Below, in pieces: positions 8,234 to 16,025 of a stretch of DNA of 19,168 nt. The stretch covers positions 1 to 19,168 of the forward strand of contig CAMJHI010000011.1 of the NCBI GenBank assembly GCA_946405475.1, given 5' to 3'. The notes below the pieces were generated by a model. That model was not told the origin of the DNA, searched no databases, and was given only the letters and a program-made list of their open reading frames with translations. The position numbers were made by a program, and so were the translations under genes. The number at the start of each line of letters is the position of its first letter. The stretch's first letter is position 1. The stretch is from an uncultured Clostridia bacterium (GTDB lineage Bacteria; Bacillota; Clostridia; Oscillospirales; Acutalibacteraceae).

Positions 8234-8266
8234 CAAACGGGTGGGGCGCCTTGCCTCACCCGTTTG
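8234..8266 (+). other. Stable intercistronic stem-loop between binding-protein and permease genes
   Basis: CAAACGGGTGGGGC (8234-8247) and GCCTCACCCGTTTG (8253-8266) form a 14-bp stem with one G-U pair and a 5-nt loop. No T-run follows, so it is not a standard terminator. Such hairpins after binding-protein genes often protect the upstream mRNA and keep binding protein in excess over permease. Confidence 0.7.
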
Positions 8267-8286
8267 CTGCAGAGAAGAGGGAAACT

Positions 8287-8988
8287 ATGACCACATCCGC
8301 TTTCGTGCCCATGCTGCTGGCCACGGCCAAAATGACGATTCCGAACATGCTCCTCGCTCTGGCGGAGGCGTTCGGCGTCACGCTGTATATCTTTGGCTTC
8401 ACCCTTCTGGGCGCGCTGCCGCTGGGCATGCTCGTCTATTTCGGCAAAAAAAGCCGCATCGCCCCCATCCGCTGGTTCGTCAACGGCTACATTTCCATCA
8501 TGCGCGGCACGCCGCTGATGCTGCAGCTCATCGTCGTGTATTTTGCGCCGCATCTGGTCTTCGGCGTGACGATGGCAAGAAACTGGCGCAATCTGGCGGT
8601 TCTGATCGCGTTCATCATCAACTACGCCGCCTATTTTGCCGAAATCTACCGCAGCGGCTTTGAATCCATCCCCGTGGGGCAATACGAGGCCGCGCAGGTG
8701 CTCGGCTACAGCAAGGCGCAGACCTTTTTCAAGATCATTCTGCCGCAGATGATCAAGCGCGTGCTGCCCCCCGTGACCAACGAGATCATCACGCTGGTGA
8801 AGGATACGTCGCTCTCCTCGGCCATCGCCGTGACGGAAATGTTCACTCTGGCCAAAAAAATCGCCAATTCCCCCGGCTCACCGGGCATGATCACCCTGTT
8901 TGCCGCCGGCATATTCTACTACGTGTTCAACTATCTGGTGGCGTTCGTCATGCGGCGCATCGAGAAAAAACTGGACTATTTTGAATAA
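8287..8988 (+). CDS. Amino-acid ABC transporter permease (HisM/GlnP type)
   Basis: Membrane subunit of 233 residues. Hydrophobic segments fall near 20-50, 78-95, 103-120 and 200-222. YISIMRGTPLMLQL (68-81) is characteristic of polar amino-acid permeases. The EAA loop is YEAAQVLGYSKAQTFFKIILPQ (133-154), which docks on the ATPase, followed by NEIITLVKDTSLSSAIAVTE. Only one permease gene is present, so it would act as a homodimer. The start at 8287 has AGAGGG about 5 nt upstream. It lies 20 nt beyond the intercistronic stem-loop and 14 nt before the ATPase gene. Confidence 0.94.
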   Translation: MTTSAFVPMLLATAKMTIPNMLLALAEAFGVTLYIFGFTLLGALPLGMLVYFGKKSRIAPIRWFVNGYISIMRGTPLMLQLIVVYFAPHLVFGVTMARNWRNLAVLIAFIINYAAYFAEIYRSGFESIPVGQYEAAQVLGYSKAQTFFKIILPQMIKRVLPPVTNEIITLVKDTSLSSAIAVTEMFTLAKKIANSPGSPGMITLFAAGIFYYVFNYLVAFVMRRIEKKLDYFE

Positions 8989-9002
8989 AGGAGGGATCGG
9001 AC

Positions 9003-9755
9003 ATGAGCATTCTCAGCATGGAGCATATTCAGAAATCCTTCGGGGATAACCACGTCATCAAGGATATTTCGCTGACGGTCGATCAGGGCGAAGTCGTTTC
9101 CATCATCGGCCCGTCCGGTTCCGGCAAATCGACCCTGCTGCGCTGCGCCACGCTGCTGGAAACCATCGGCGGCGGCACGCTGAGCTATCTGGATGAAAAG
9201 GCCGCGTGGGAAGAAAACGGCAAAGTGATCTACAAGAAAAATCTGGGCGAGGTGCGCCGCCACTTCGGGCTGGTGTTCCAGAACTTCAACCTGTTCCCGC
9301 ACTACACCGTGCTCAAAAACGTGACGGACGCGCCCGTTTCGGTGCTCAAACGCGACCGCGAAGAAGTGAAAGCGGAAGCGCTCGCCCTGCTTGAAAAAAT
9401 GGGGCTGGCCGACAAGGCCGACGCCTACCCCGACCAGCTTTCCGGCGGGCAGAAACAGCGCGTTTCCATCGTGCGCGCGCTGGCGATGAAGCCCGACATT
9501 CTGTTTTTTGACGAGCCGACCTCCGCGCTCGACCCGGAGCTGACGGGCGAGGTGCTCAAGGTCATCAAGCAGCTGGCCGAAGAAAAAATGACCATGGTCG
9601 TCGTCACGCATGAAATGTCGTTCGCCCGCGCCGTGAGCGACCGCGTGATTTTCATCGACGGCGGCCGCATCGTGGAACAGGGCAAGCCCGAGGAGCTGTT
9701 CGGCGACACGCAGCATGAGCGCACCCGCCAGTTTCTGCAAAACTACAAGCAATGA
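9003..9755 (+). CDS. Amino-acid ABC transporter ATP-binding protein
   Basis: Cytoplasmic ATPase of the importer, 250 residues and full length. Walker A is GPSGSGKST (36-44), the Q-loop is at VFQNFN (Q93), the signature is LSGGQ (146-150), Walker B is ILFFDEP (166-172) with the D-loop SALD after it, and the switch His is VVTHEMS (H203). An insert at about 57-82 (GGGTLSYLDEKAAWEENGK...) lies before the Q-loop, as in HisP/GlnQ-like proteins. AGGAGGG lies 6 nt upstream of ATG 9003. Its TGA stop overlaps the start of the racemase gene in an ATGA arrangement, so the two are translationally coupled. Confidence 0.96.
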   Translation: MSILSMEHIQKSFGDNHVIKDISLTVDQGEVVSIIGPSGSGKSTLLRCATLLETIGGGTLSYLDEKAAWEENGKVIYKKNLGEVRRHFGLVFQNFNLFPHYTVLKNVTDAPVSVLKRDREEVKAEALALLEKMGLADKADAYPDQLSGGQKQRVSIVRALAMKPDILFFDEPTSALDPELTGEVLKVIKQLAEEKMTMVVVTHEMSFARAVSDRVIFIDGGRIVEQGKPEELFGDTQHERTRQFLQNYKQ

Positions 9756-10540
9756 AACACGAGCTGCCTTACGTTCTGCTTGACCCCACCGGCAACATCA
9801 CCGCGCTGGTGACCGCCACCGTCGCGCCGGAAGAACAACCGGCCGCCGCCGCACAGCTCATGCAAAAAGAACCGACCTGCGAACAGGTCGGCTTCGTGCA
9901 GCAGAACCGGCTGCGCATGGCGGGCGGCGAATTCTGCGGCAACGCCTCGCTTTCGGCGGCGGCGCTGTTCTGCCGCCGGAACCCGCAGCCCGATGCGGGC
10001 AGGCGGCTCGTTCCCCTGCTCGTTGCCGGGCAGGAAAAGCCGGTCGAGGTGCAGATCACGCCGCAGGACGATTCACACTTTTTCGGCACGGTCGCCATGC
10101 CCCTGCCGCGCTCGGTCGAGCCGTGTACGCTCGCCTTTGACGGGCAGGAATACGCGTTGACGCGCGTGGATTTTGCAGGCATGACGCACCTGATCACCGC
10201 GCAAAGCATCGAAAAGCAGACCGCCGAACAAGCGGTCAAGGCGTGGTGCAAAGCGCTGCAAGCGGAAGCGCTCGGCGTGATGCTGCTCCGCGAACAAAAC
10301 AAGCGCATCACGCCGCTGGTTTACGTACCGGCGGCGGACACGCTATTCTGGGAAAGCTCGTGCGCCAGCGGCACCGCAGCCGCGGCGGCGGCGTTATCGC
10401 TTGGCAAAGCGGGCGAACAGCATTATGATTTTGACGAGCCCGGCGGCCGCTTAACGGTCGACGTTTCGCCGAACCGCCTGCTGTTGAGCGGGCAGGTTAT
10501 CATAAAAAAAGAATCGAGTTTCATCTACCGCGAGGCGTGA
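9752..10540 (+). CDS. DapF-fold amino-acid racemase/epimerase, CntK-like
   Basis: Cofactor-independent racemase of the diaminopimelate-epimerase fold, 262 residues. Both catalytic cysteines are visible: C62 in GGEFCGNAS and C204 in ESSCASGTA. Several stretches agree with my recollection of CntK, the staphylopine histidine racemase: DPTGNITALV (11-20), CEQVGF (43-48), PLVYVPAADTLFWESSC and EPGGRLTV (229-236). The GNGNR-type segment of true DapF is not seen. The gene starts 4 nt inside the end of the ABC ATPase gene, so it belongs to the importer operon and probably acts on, or produces, the transported amino acid. No CntL- or CntM-like genes are in the window. A histidine substrate is inference; other D/L amino acids are possible. 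Confidence 0.8.
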   Translation: MKHELPYVLLDPTGNITALVTATVAPEEQPAAAAQLMQKEPTCEQVGFVQQNRLRMAGGEFCGNASLSAAALFCRRNPQPDAGRRLVPLLVAGQEKPVEVQITPQDDSHFFGTVAMPLPRSVEPCTLAFDGQEYALTRVDFAGMTHLITAQSIEKQTAEQAVKAWCKALQAEALGVMLLREQNKRITPLVYVPAADTLFWESSCASGTAAAAAALSLGKAGEQHYDFDEPGGRLTVDVSPNRLLLSGQVIIKKESSFIYREA

Positions 10541-10555
10541 CCCTCGCGGTTTTTT
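10527..10555 (+). terminator. Intrinsic terminator of the ABC transporter/racemase operon
   Basis: ACCGCGAGG (10527-10535) and CCTCGCGGT (10542-10550) form a 9-bp stem with a 6-nt loop, followed by six T (10550-10555). The hairpin includes the racemase stop codon. Confidence 0.92.
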
Positions 10556-10736
10556 CATGCGAAAGGGAATATAAAAGGCGAAATGCGGAATGCGAAAGGC
10601 GAAATTGTGGAAGGGCTCCGCCCTTACCCATATTATTATTCCGTTTTTCAATTTTCAGTTTTCAGTATTCATTTAGGATTTTTCGCCAGAAAAATCCGCT
10701 ATCTGCTATCGGCTCAATTAAAGAAACAGACCGCAG
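10556..10736. repeat. Non-coding low-complexity spacer with two hairpins
   Basis: The base composition differs sharply from the surrounding genes. It contains iterated GCGAAA/GCGGAA units (about 10578-10605) and iterated TTTTCA units (about 10644-10670). A 6-bp GC hairpin AAGGGC-TCC-GCCCTT lies at 10611-10625, and an 8-bp hairpin GGATTTTT-CGCCAG-AAAAATCC at 10676-10697. No credible gene is seen. It may be a dispersed intergenic repeat. Confidence 0.4.
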
Positions 10737-10772
10737 AAAAACAAGCCTTCCCGAATCGAGAAGGCTTGTTTT
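10737..10772. terminator. Bidirectional intrinsic terminator
   Basis: AAAACAAGCCTTC (10738-10750) pairs with GAAGGCTTGTTTT (10760-10772), a 13-bp stem with a 9-nt loop. Read on the minus strand it ends in TTTTT and closes the membrane-pair operon, whose last stop codon lies 14 nt away. The plus-strand side is also T-rich and would back up the transporter terminator. Confidence 0.88.
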
Positions 10773-10786
10773 GTTATCATTTTAAC

Positions 10787-11476
10787 TTATTCCTTGGCGG
10801 CGTCGGTATTTTTGCTGCCGATCCAGCCGAGCTTGAACATGCCGAACGCGCCGAGGAGCGACACCACAACGCCGATGGGCACGAGCGTGCCCGCGGGGAT
10901 GCCGCCGGAAAAGACGAGCACGATCACCATGACCACGATGGGCAAAATGGAAATGCGCCAGTGCTTCATGAAATACCCCGCGCCCAGCGCGCCGAACAGC
11001 GCGGGCAGCACCTGCTGAAAGGCGGGGGCTAAAAGCTTGCTCTCTTTGATCAGCGGCAGCACCGGGCTGAACAGCAGCACGCCGACGGCTAAAATCAGCG
11101 TGGTGGTGATGGCGGAGGTGGCAATGGCGATGGTGGAAACCACTTCGCCCTCCTCGCTCTGCGCCTTGACCCCCGCGCTTTCCATGGCGTTGAGCCCGCA
11201 GGGGAGCTTCAAATTGGTGATATTGCCGGTCACGAACGACAGATAGGTGCCGCCCGCGCCGAGCACCGGCGTGTAGGAAACGACCTCGATCACGGCGGTG
11301 GTCCAGAACAAGGGAATAATCTTGATCAGCCCGCTGAACACGTCGTGAAAGCGCGGCCAGACGTTCAGATACAGGCAGATGGCGGCGGGGAACATGAGCA
11401 TGACGCACAGCGTGGTCAGCGAGGAAATGCGCCCCCAGGTGTGAACTCTGTCAAGATACGGTCTTTCTTTTTTCAT
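10787..11476 (-). CDS. Multi-pass membrane protein, partner of the DUF5058-like protein
   Basis: 229 residues with about six hydrophobic segments (near 17-40, 48-70, 114-140, 150-167, 172-190, 196-218). Notable conserved-looking stretches are EVVSYTPVLGAGGTYLSFVTGNITNLK and LPCGLNAMESAG, which join a membrane segment to a cytoplasmic loop. I recognise no characterised family. The gene follows the DUF5058-like gene by 4 nt, with its GGAGGGG ribosome site inside that gene's end, and a terminator follows. The pair probably forms one membrane complex, possibly a transporter. The substrate is unknown and no soluble partner is adjacent. Confidence 0.8.
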   Translation of the reverse strand: MKKERPYLDRVHTWGRISSLTTLCVMLMFPAAICLYLNVWPRFHDVFSGLIKIIPLFWTTAVIEVVSYTPVLGAGGTYLSFVTGNITNLKLPCGLNAMESAGVKAQSEEGEVVSTIAIATSAITTTLILAVGVLLFSPVLPLIKESKLLAPAFQQVLPALFGALGAGYFMKHWRISILPIVVMVIVLVFSGGIPAGTLVPIGVVVSLLGAFGMFKLGWIGSKNTDAAKE

Positions 11477-11480
11477 CGGT

Positions 11481-12254
11481 TCAGCCCCTCCATTCCAGCA
11501 GCGCCACGTCGGCGGGCAGCAGGTTGAACGCCACCACGGCCACGCCCATGGCCAGAAACATGCTCAGCGGCATGACGAACGGCTGCAGCCAGTTGACGTT
11601 GAGCTTTTTGCGGATCGTTTCGAGCAAAAGCGAAATCACGACAGCGCTCACGAGCGTGATGACCGACAGCACCCCGGCGCCGTCGCCGATGATGTCTTTT
11701 TCGCCCGAACCCGCAATGGCGCGCGCGATGAATGCGCCGATGAGGCCGATGAAGGCGGCCGCCGCCAAAATGTCGGGCAGGTCGGACTTGCTTTTGGCCA
11801 CGACCGTGTTCAGCTTTTTCTGGATCGGCTTGGTCACCACGGGGAGCAGCAGCAGCGGGAACACGCTGCCCACGGTCATGACCCACGCGATGGTGGCGAA
11901 CAGGGTCTGATCCTTTACCTCCACCGCCATGCCGCCCGCATGGTTGAGCGCTTCCATGGCCGCCGTGGCCGCCACGGTTTCATACGACAGGTTGCCGATG
12001 ATCGACAGCCGCACCCACGGCAGCACCAGACCCAGCGCGCCCGCCAGCGAAACAACGGTGGCTAAAATGGCAATGGCGGGGGCAATGGTGAACAGGGCGC
12101 TGGTGGTGACGGTGCTGCGCAGCGTGGCGGAGGAAAGCCCCAGCTCCCGCCCGCGCTTCCACGCTTTGACCAAAAAGAAAACGGATTGCGCGATGATGAA
12201 CAAAATCAGCGCGCCGCCGATGAGGTACATCGACAGGGAATTTTTGAAATCCAT
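11481..12254 (-). CDS. DUF5058-like multi-pass membrane protein
   Basis: 257 residues with about six to seven hydrophobic segments (near 8-29, 52-78, 120-140, 160-182, 195-212, 225-248). The segment SALFTIAPAIAILATVVSL followed by LPWVRLSIIGNLSYE recalls the uncharacterised clostridial DUF5058 family, from memory only. The Lys/Arg-rich loop AWKRGRELG after the first segment suggests a cytoplasmic side. It is the first gene of a two-gene operon with a strong promoter at 12314-12342 and a leader of about 50 nt holding a small hairpin (CGGCA-AAGC-TGCCG). The ribosome site before ATG 12254 is weak. Function is unknown; a transport role is inferred only from topology and the paired arrangement. 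Confidence 0.78.
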   Translation of the reverse strand: MDFKNSLSMYLIGGALILFIIAQSVFFLVKAWKRGRELGLSSATLRSTVTTSALFTIAPAIAILATVVSLAGALGLVLPWVRLSIIGNLSYETVAATAAMEALNHAGGMAVEVKDQTLFATIAWVMTVGSVFPLLLLPVVTKPIQKKLNTVVAKSKSDLPDILAAAAFIGLIGAFIARAIAGSGEKDIIGDGAGVLSVITLVSAVVISLLLETIRKKLNVNWLQPFVMPLSMFLAMGVAVVAFNLLPADVALLEWRG

Positions 12255-12313
12255 ACGGTTTATCCGGCAAAGCTGCCGCCCTTTCTGAAGATTGGGACGA
12301 AAACTATGGTAAT

Positions 12314-12342
12314 ATGATAGTAAAAAAAGCAGGAATTGTCAA
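12314..12342 (-). promoter_or_regulatory. Strong promoter of the membrane-pair operon
   Basis: Minus-strand -35 TTGACA (12342-12337, consensus), 17-bp spacer and -10 TATCAT (12319-12314, 5 of 6 matches). Initiation is expected near 12307. No clear operator was seen next to it. Confidence 0.85.
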
Positions 12343-12431
12343 CAAAAAAACAGCGCGGCAATTGCCTCGGTTTTATCGAACAGGTCGCCTCCAAACACTC
12401 CCGCGGAGAATCGTGACGGTGTTCTTCCCGC

Positions 12432-12533
12432 CGGGGAACCCCCGGCGAGGGTTCCCCGCGCCGAAACAGTCCGCCGGACTGTTTCGGCTCCCCTCCTGCG
12501 CCTTTGGAATCCGCAAGCCTTTGAAAAGGCTTG
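12432..12533. repeat. Cluster of three hairpins, probable dispersed palindromic element
   Basis: The stretch 12343-12549 between the membrane-pair promoter and the next terminator has no gene. It holds CGGGGAACCC/GGGTTCCCCG (10 bp, 12432-12458), GCCGAAACAGTCC/GGACTGTTTCGGC (13 bp with a 3-nt loop, 12460-12488) and CAAGCCTT/AAGGCTTG (8 bp, 12514-12533). None is followed by a proper T-run. The right end, GACCGAAACTTTTGATT, resembles edges of intergenic repeats I recall from Ruminococcaceae genomes. Whether it is repeated in this genome cannot be judged from one copy. Confidence 0.6.
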
Positions 12534-12549
12534 ACCGAAACTTTTGATT

Positions 12550-12587
12550 AAAAAAACAGCTTCGTATCGTCGTTCGGTACGAAGCTG
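12550..12587 (-). terminator. Intrinsic terminator of the oxidoreductase operon
   Basis: On the minus strand CAGCTTCGTA (12587-12578) and TACGAAGCTG (12566-12557) form a 10-bp stem with an 11-nt loop, followed by seven T (12556-12550). It lies 20 nt after the gamma-subunit stop codon. Confidence 0.93.
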
Positions 12588-12607
12588 CTGCTTTTTGAAA
12601 AAACGAT

Positions 12608-13140
12608 TTACTGCGCGCGGCCGATCTCGATGGCCTTGAGGTTGAAGTCGACCATGGCGGCCTTTTTGGCGGGCACGCATTTGCGCACGCTCTTTTCAAT
12701 GGACTCGCCCGTGGCAAACTCAAGCTCCTTGAGCATCTTGCCCAGCAGCACGATGTTGGCCAGGCCTTTGATGCCGTTTTCTTCGGCGAGCTTGGTGGCG
12801 GGAACGTAATAGACGCTGATGTCGTCGCGCTCGACCTTTTTGTCAATGATGGAGCTGTCAAGGAAGATGGAGCCGCCCGGCACCACCGCGTCGACGAATT
12901 TGTCGAGCGAGGGCAGGTTCATGGCCACGAGCACGTCGGGGTTGACCACCAGCGGCGAACCGATGGCTTCGTCAGACAGGCACACGCTGCAGTTGCAGGT
13001 GCCGCCGCGCATTTCGGGGCCGTAAGAGGGCAGCCACGAAAGCTCCTTGCCGTCAAACAGACCGGCATAGGCCATCACCTTGCCAGCGAACAGGATGCCC
13101 TGACCGCCGAACCCGGCGAAGAGCACGTTGAGGGACTTGC

Positions 13141-13144
<4 letters not shown>
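12608..13144 (-). CDS. 2-oxoacid:ferredoxin oxidoreductase gamma subunit
   Basis: Domain of the pyruvate/2-ketoisovalerate ferredoxin oxidoreductase gamma family, 178 residues, normal length. The nucleotide-fold start VLFAGFGGQGILFAGKVMAYAG (7-28) is diagnostic, followed by LSWLPSYGPEMRGGTCNCSVCLSDE, also conserved in KorC/VorC. It contributes CoA binding and packing in the oxidoreductase complex. The start at 13144 overlaps the beta-subunit stop (ATGA), and GGAGG lies about 8 nt upstream. It is the last gene of the operon. Substrate specificity (2-oxoglutarate, 2-ketoisovalerate or other) is not visible in this subunit. Confidence 0.93.
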
Positions 13145-13895
<751 letters not shown>

Positions 13896-13896
<1 letters not shown>

Positions 13897-14957
13897 TATT
13901 CGACGCCTCCTAACTTTTTGATTTGATCCAGCACTTCGGCGGGGGTGGGGATCACGCCGCCGGTGCGGCCGTAGAACGAAACGGGCTTTGCGCCGTTGAC
14001 GGCCAGACGAACGTCATCCACCATCTGACCCATGCTCATTTCCACGCACAGGATCTGTTTGGCGGTCGGCACGGCGGCCTTGATGGCCTTGTCGGGGAAC
14101 GGCCACAGGGTGATCGGGCGGATCAGACCGGCCTTGATGCCCTGCTCGCGGGCGGTGTTCACGGCGCTGCGCGCAATGCGGGAGGACGCGCCGTAGGCAA
14201 CGACCACGATCTCGGCGTCATCGGTCAGGTAGCATTCCGCTTTCTGGTGCTTTTCTTTGATCTCGTCGTATTTTTTGAACCGCTCAAACACGAGCTGCTC
14301 CAGCTCGGCGGGCGTGATGTAAAGCGAGTTGATGATGTTGTGCGGCCGGCCGCCTCTGGTGCCGTTGGTCGCCCACGGCTTTTCGGGCAGGGGCTTGTCG
14401 CTCGCCTCGGGCAGCACGACGGGTTCCATCATCTGGCCGAGCATGCCGTCGCTGAGGATCATGGCGGGCATACGGTACTGATCGCCCAGATCGAACGCTT
14501 CGGAAACGAGGTCGACCATTTCCTGCACGGTGGAGGGCGCGAACACCAGAATGTGGAAGTCGCCGTGACCGGTCGCGCGGGTCGCCTGCCAGTAATCGGA
14601 CTGTGAGGGCTGAATGCCGCCCAGACCCGGGCCGCCGCGCTGCACGTTGATGATCAGCGCAGGCAGGTCAGCGCCCGCCAGATAAGAAATGCCTTCGGAT
14701 TTGAGGCTGATGCCGGGGGATGAGGACGAGGTCATCACGCGCATGCCGGCGCTGGATGCGCCGTAAACCATGTTGATGGCGGCGACTTCGGATTCAGCCT
14801 GAAGATAGGTGCCGCCGATTTTCGGCATCCGCTTGGACATGTAGGCGGCCACCTCGGTCTGCGGGGTAATCGGGTAACCGAAGAAATGGCGGCAGCCGGC
14901 GGCGATGGCCGCTTCCGCTAACGCTTCGTTGCCCTTCATCAATACTTTTTCTGCCAT
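13896..14957 (-). CDS. vorB: 2-oxoacid:ferredoxin oxidoreductase alpha subunit (VorB/KorA type)
   Basis: Pyrimidine-binding and transketolase-C parts of the oxidoreductase, 353 residues, the size of VorB and short KorA proteins. Motifs: FFGYPITPQTEVAAYM (25-40), YLQAESEVAAINMVYGASSAG (51-71), MTSSSSPGISLKSEGISYL (75-93) and LIINVQRGGPGLGG (101-114), then the C-terminal ENI-like segment VPTAKQILCVEMSMGQMVDDVR. The order ferredoxin-alpha-beta-gamma is typical of 2-ketoisovalerate and 2-oxoglutarate oxidoreductases. The symbol follows the usual name for this family, but the substrate is not proven. The start at 14957 has GGGAGTG upstream. A 72-nt structured element lies between this gene and the ferredoxin gene. 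Confidence 0.93.
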
Positions 14958-14979
14958 GATTTCACTCCCAATCTGTTAT

Positions 14980-15051
14980 GTAACCGCTGATTCGATCTGC
15001 GACGGAAAATGATCCGTCAGGATACGTGCCTGCGATCGAAGCAGGGGTTAC
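14980..15051 (-). ncRNA. Unassigned structured RNA element between ferredoxin and alpha genes
   Basis: GTAACC..CTG.TTCGATC at 14980-15000 is complementary to 15032-15051 over about 18 pairs with two mismatches and one bulge. The enclosed part has a hairpin GACGG/CCGTC (15001-15018) and a smaller AGG/CCT hairpin (15019-15031), giving a three-way-junction shape. An alternative hairpin CCTGC/GCAGG (15029-15045) uses the same bases as the long helix. It begins 5 nt after the ferredoxin stop and ends 22 nt before the alpha start. I do not recognise a known RNA class. It could be a processing or stability element, or a palindromic repeat. Confidence 0.55.
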
Positions 15052-15055
15052 TCAT

Positions 15056-15262
15056 TTATCTTTCAACGGTGATCGCAACGTCGGGGCACATGGTGGCACA
15101 GGCCGCGCAGCCCACACACTGCTCGGGCGCGATGCACTGCGCCGGATGATAGCCCTTGGCGTTGATCTTGTCCTTCGCCAGAGCAATGATCTTTTTGGGG
15201 CAGGCGTTGACGCACATTTCACAGCCCTTGCAGACGTTTTCGTCAATCGTGATTTTTCCCAT
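15056..15262 (-). CDS. 2x[4Fe-4S] ferredoxin subunit of the 2-oxoacid oxidoreductase
   Basis: 68-residue ferredoxin with two classical cluster motifs: CKGCEMCVNACP (C11, C14, C17, C21) and CVGCAACATMCP (C49, C52, C55, C59). An extra Cys is at 43. It matches the delta/ferredoxin subunits (VorD/KorD) that pass electrons from the catalytic core to free ferredoxin. The start at 15262 has GGAAG upstream. The 74-nt spacer to the preceding ATPase gene contains a short palindrome, TCGGCTGTCAGCCGA (15304-15318), but no T-run, so read-through from the shared promoter is likely. Confidence 0.95.
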   Translation of the reverse strand: MGKITIDENVCKGCEMCVNACPKKIIALAKDKINAKGYHPAQCIAPEQCVGCAACATMCPDVAITVER

Positions 15263-15336
15263 ATCGTTTCTTCCTTTCTTTGGTCGGTTGACCGGTTATG
15301 CCGTCGGCTGTCAGCCGATTCATGCAAACAGATTAT

Positions 15337-15993
15337 TCACGTTCCCCAGGGAGTCAATACGAACGGCTCCACGGGGTAGAGGTTTTCAATGCCGCTCAGC
15401 TGTGCCGCCAGCGCCTTGGGCGCGGTGGTGTAACGCACCGGCAGCCCCGTCAGCCGACTGACCTCGGCGGCAAAGGGCAGCGAAGCCAGCACCGTTTCGG
15501 GCGTTGTGAGCTGCTTGAGGTGGGTGTTGTTGACCAGCGCAGTCGTTTTCAGGCGGCTCGCCTGCTCGATTTCAGCAAGCAGCGCGGCGGCCTGTTCCGG
15601 CTCGGCGGTGAGGTTGCGGCGCGCGTTGATCACGCAGAGCATGTCGTAACCGCGCTGTTCGATCGAACGGTGGAAGCGCCCGAGCGCCGTGGCGCCGGCG
15701 TCGTCGCCGCCCACGTCGATGATCACGTCGCCCTCTTTTTCAAACGCGCCGTAGATCTGCGCGGAAAGCCCCGGCAGATCGAGGTTGGTGTTGGCATAGG
15801 GGGGCATCACGACCGTGACGCCGCGCTCTTCGAGCATGGCGCGGTGATCCGCCGTGCGGAAATACGGGTTGACGATGTCCAGATCGACAATGGTGACCGG
15901 ACGGCCCGCGGCGGCCAGATCGCACGCATAGTTGAGCGCAAAGGTCGTTTTGCCGCTGCCGTAATGGCCGGTGACGATCGTCAGCCGTTCCAC
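15337..15993 (-). CDS. SIMIBI-type P-loop ATPase linked to the oxidoreductase operon
   Basis: 218 residues. The Walker A motif is GHYGSGKTT (9-17). VDLDIVNPYFRT (36-47) is a switch-like segment of ParA/MinD/Mrp-type ATPases, and VIIDVGGDDAGATALGR (90-106) is the Walker-B-like strand with switch II. There is no signal peptide or membrane segment. It lacks the C-terminal CxxC of Mrp/ApbC cluster carriers. It is the first gene of the oxidoreductase operon, so a role in maturing or regulating that complex is plausible but unproven. The start chosen is GTG 15993, with GGTGGAG just upstream; a TTG at 16026 lies in the promoter -10 and is rejected. Confidence 0.82.
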   Translation of the reverse strand: MERLTIVTGHYGSGKTTFALNYACDLAAAGRPVTIVDLDIVNPYFRTADHRAMLEERGVTVVMPPYANTNLDLPGLSAQIYGAFEKEGDVIIDVGGDDAGATALGRFHRSIEQRGYDMLCVINARRNLTAEPEQAAALLAEIEQASRLKTTALVNNTHLKQLTTPETVLASLPFAAEVSRLTGLPVRYTTAPKALAAQLSGIENLYPVEPFVLTPWGT

Positions 15994-16025
15994 GCTTCTC
16001 CACCCTTTCGTTACACATTGTATCA

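Noticed and set aside
8234..8266. Terminator after the binding-protein gene
   Set aside because: The stem is strong but no T-run follows, and the permease gene continues the operon.
12432..12533. CRISPR array or transposon ends
   Set aside because: The palindromes differ from each other, are not regularly spaced direct repeats, and no transposase or cas gene is nearby.
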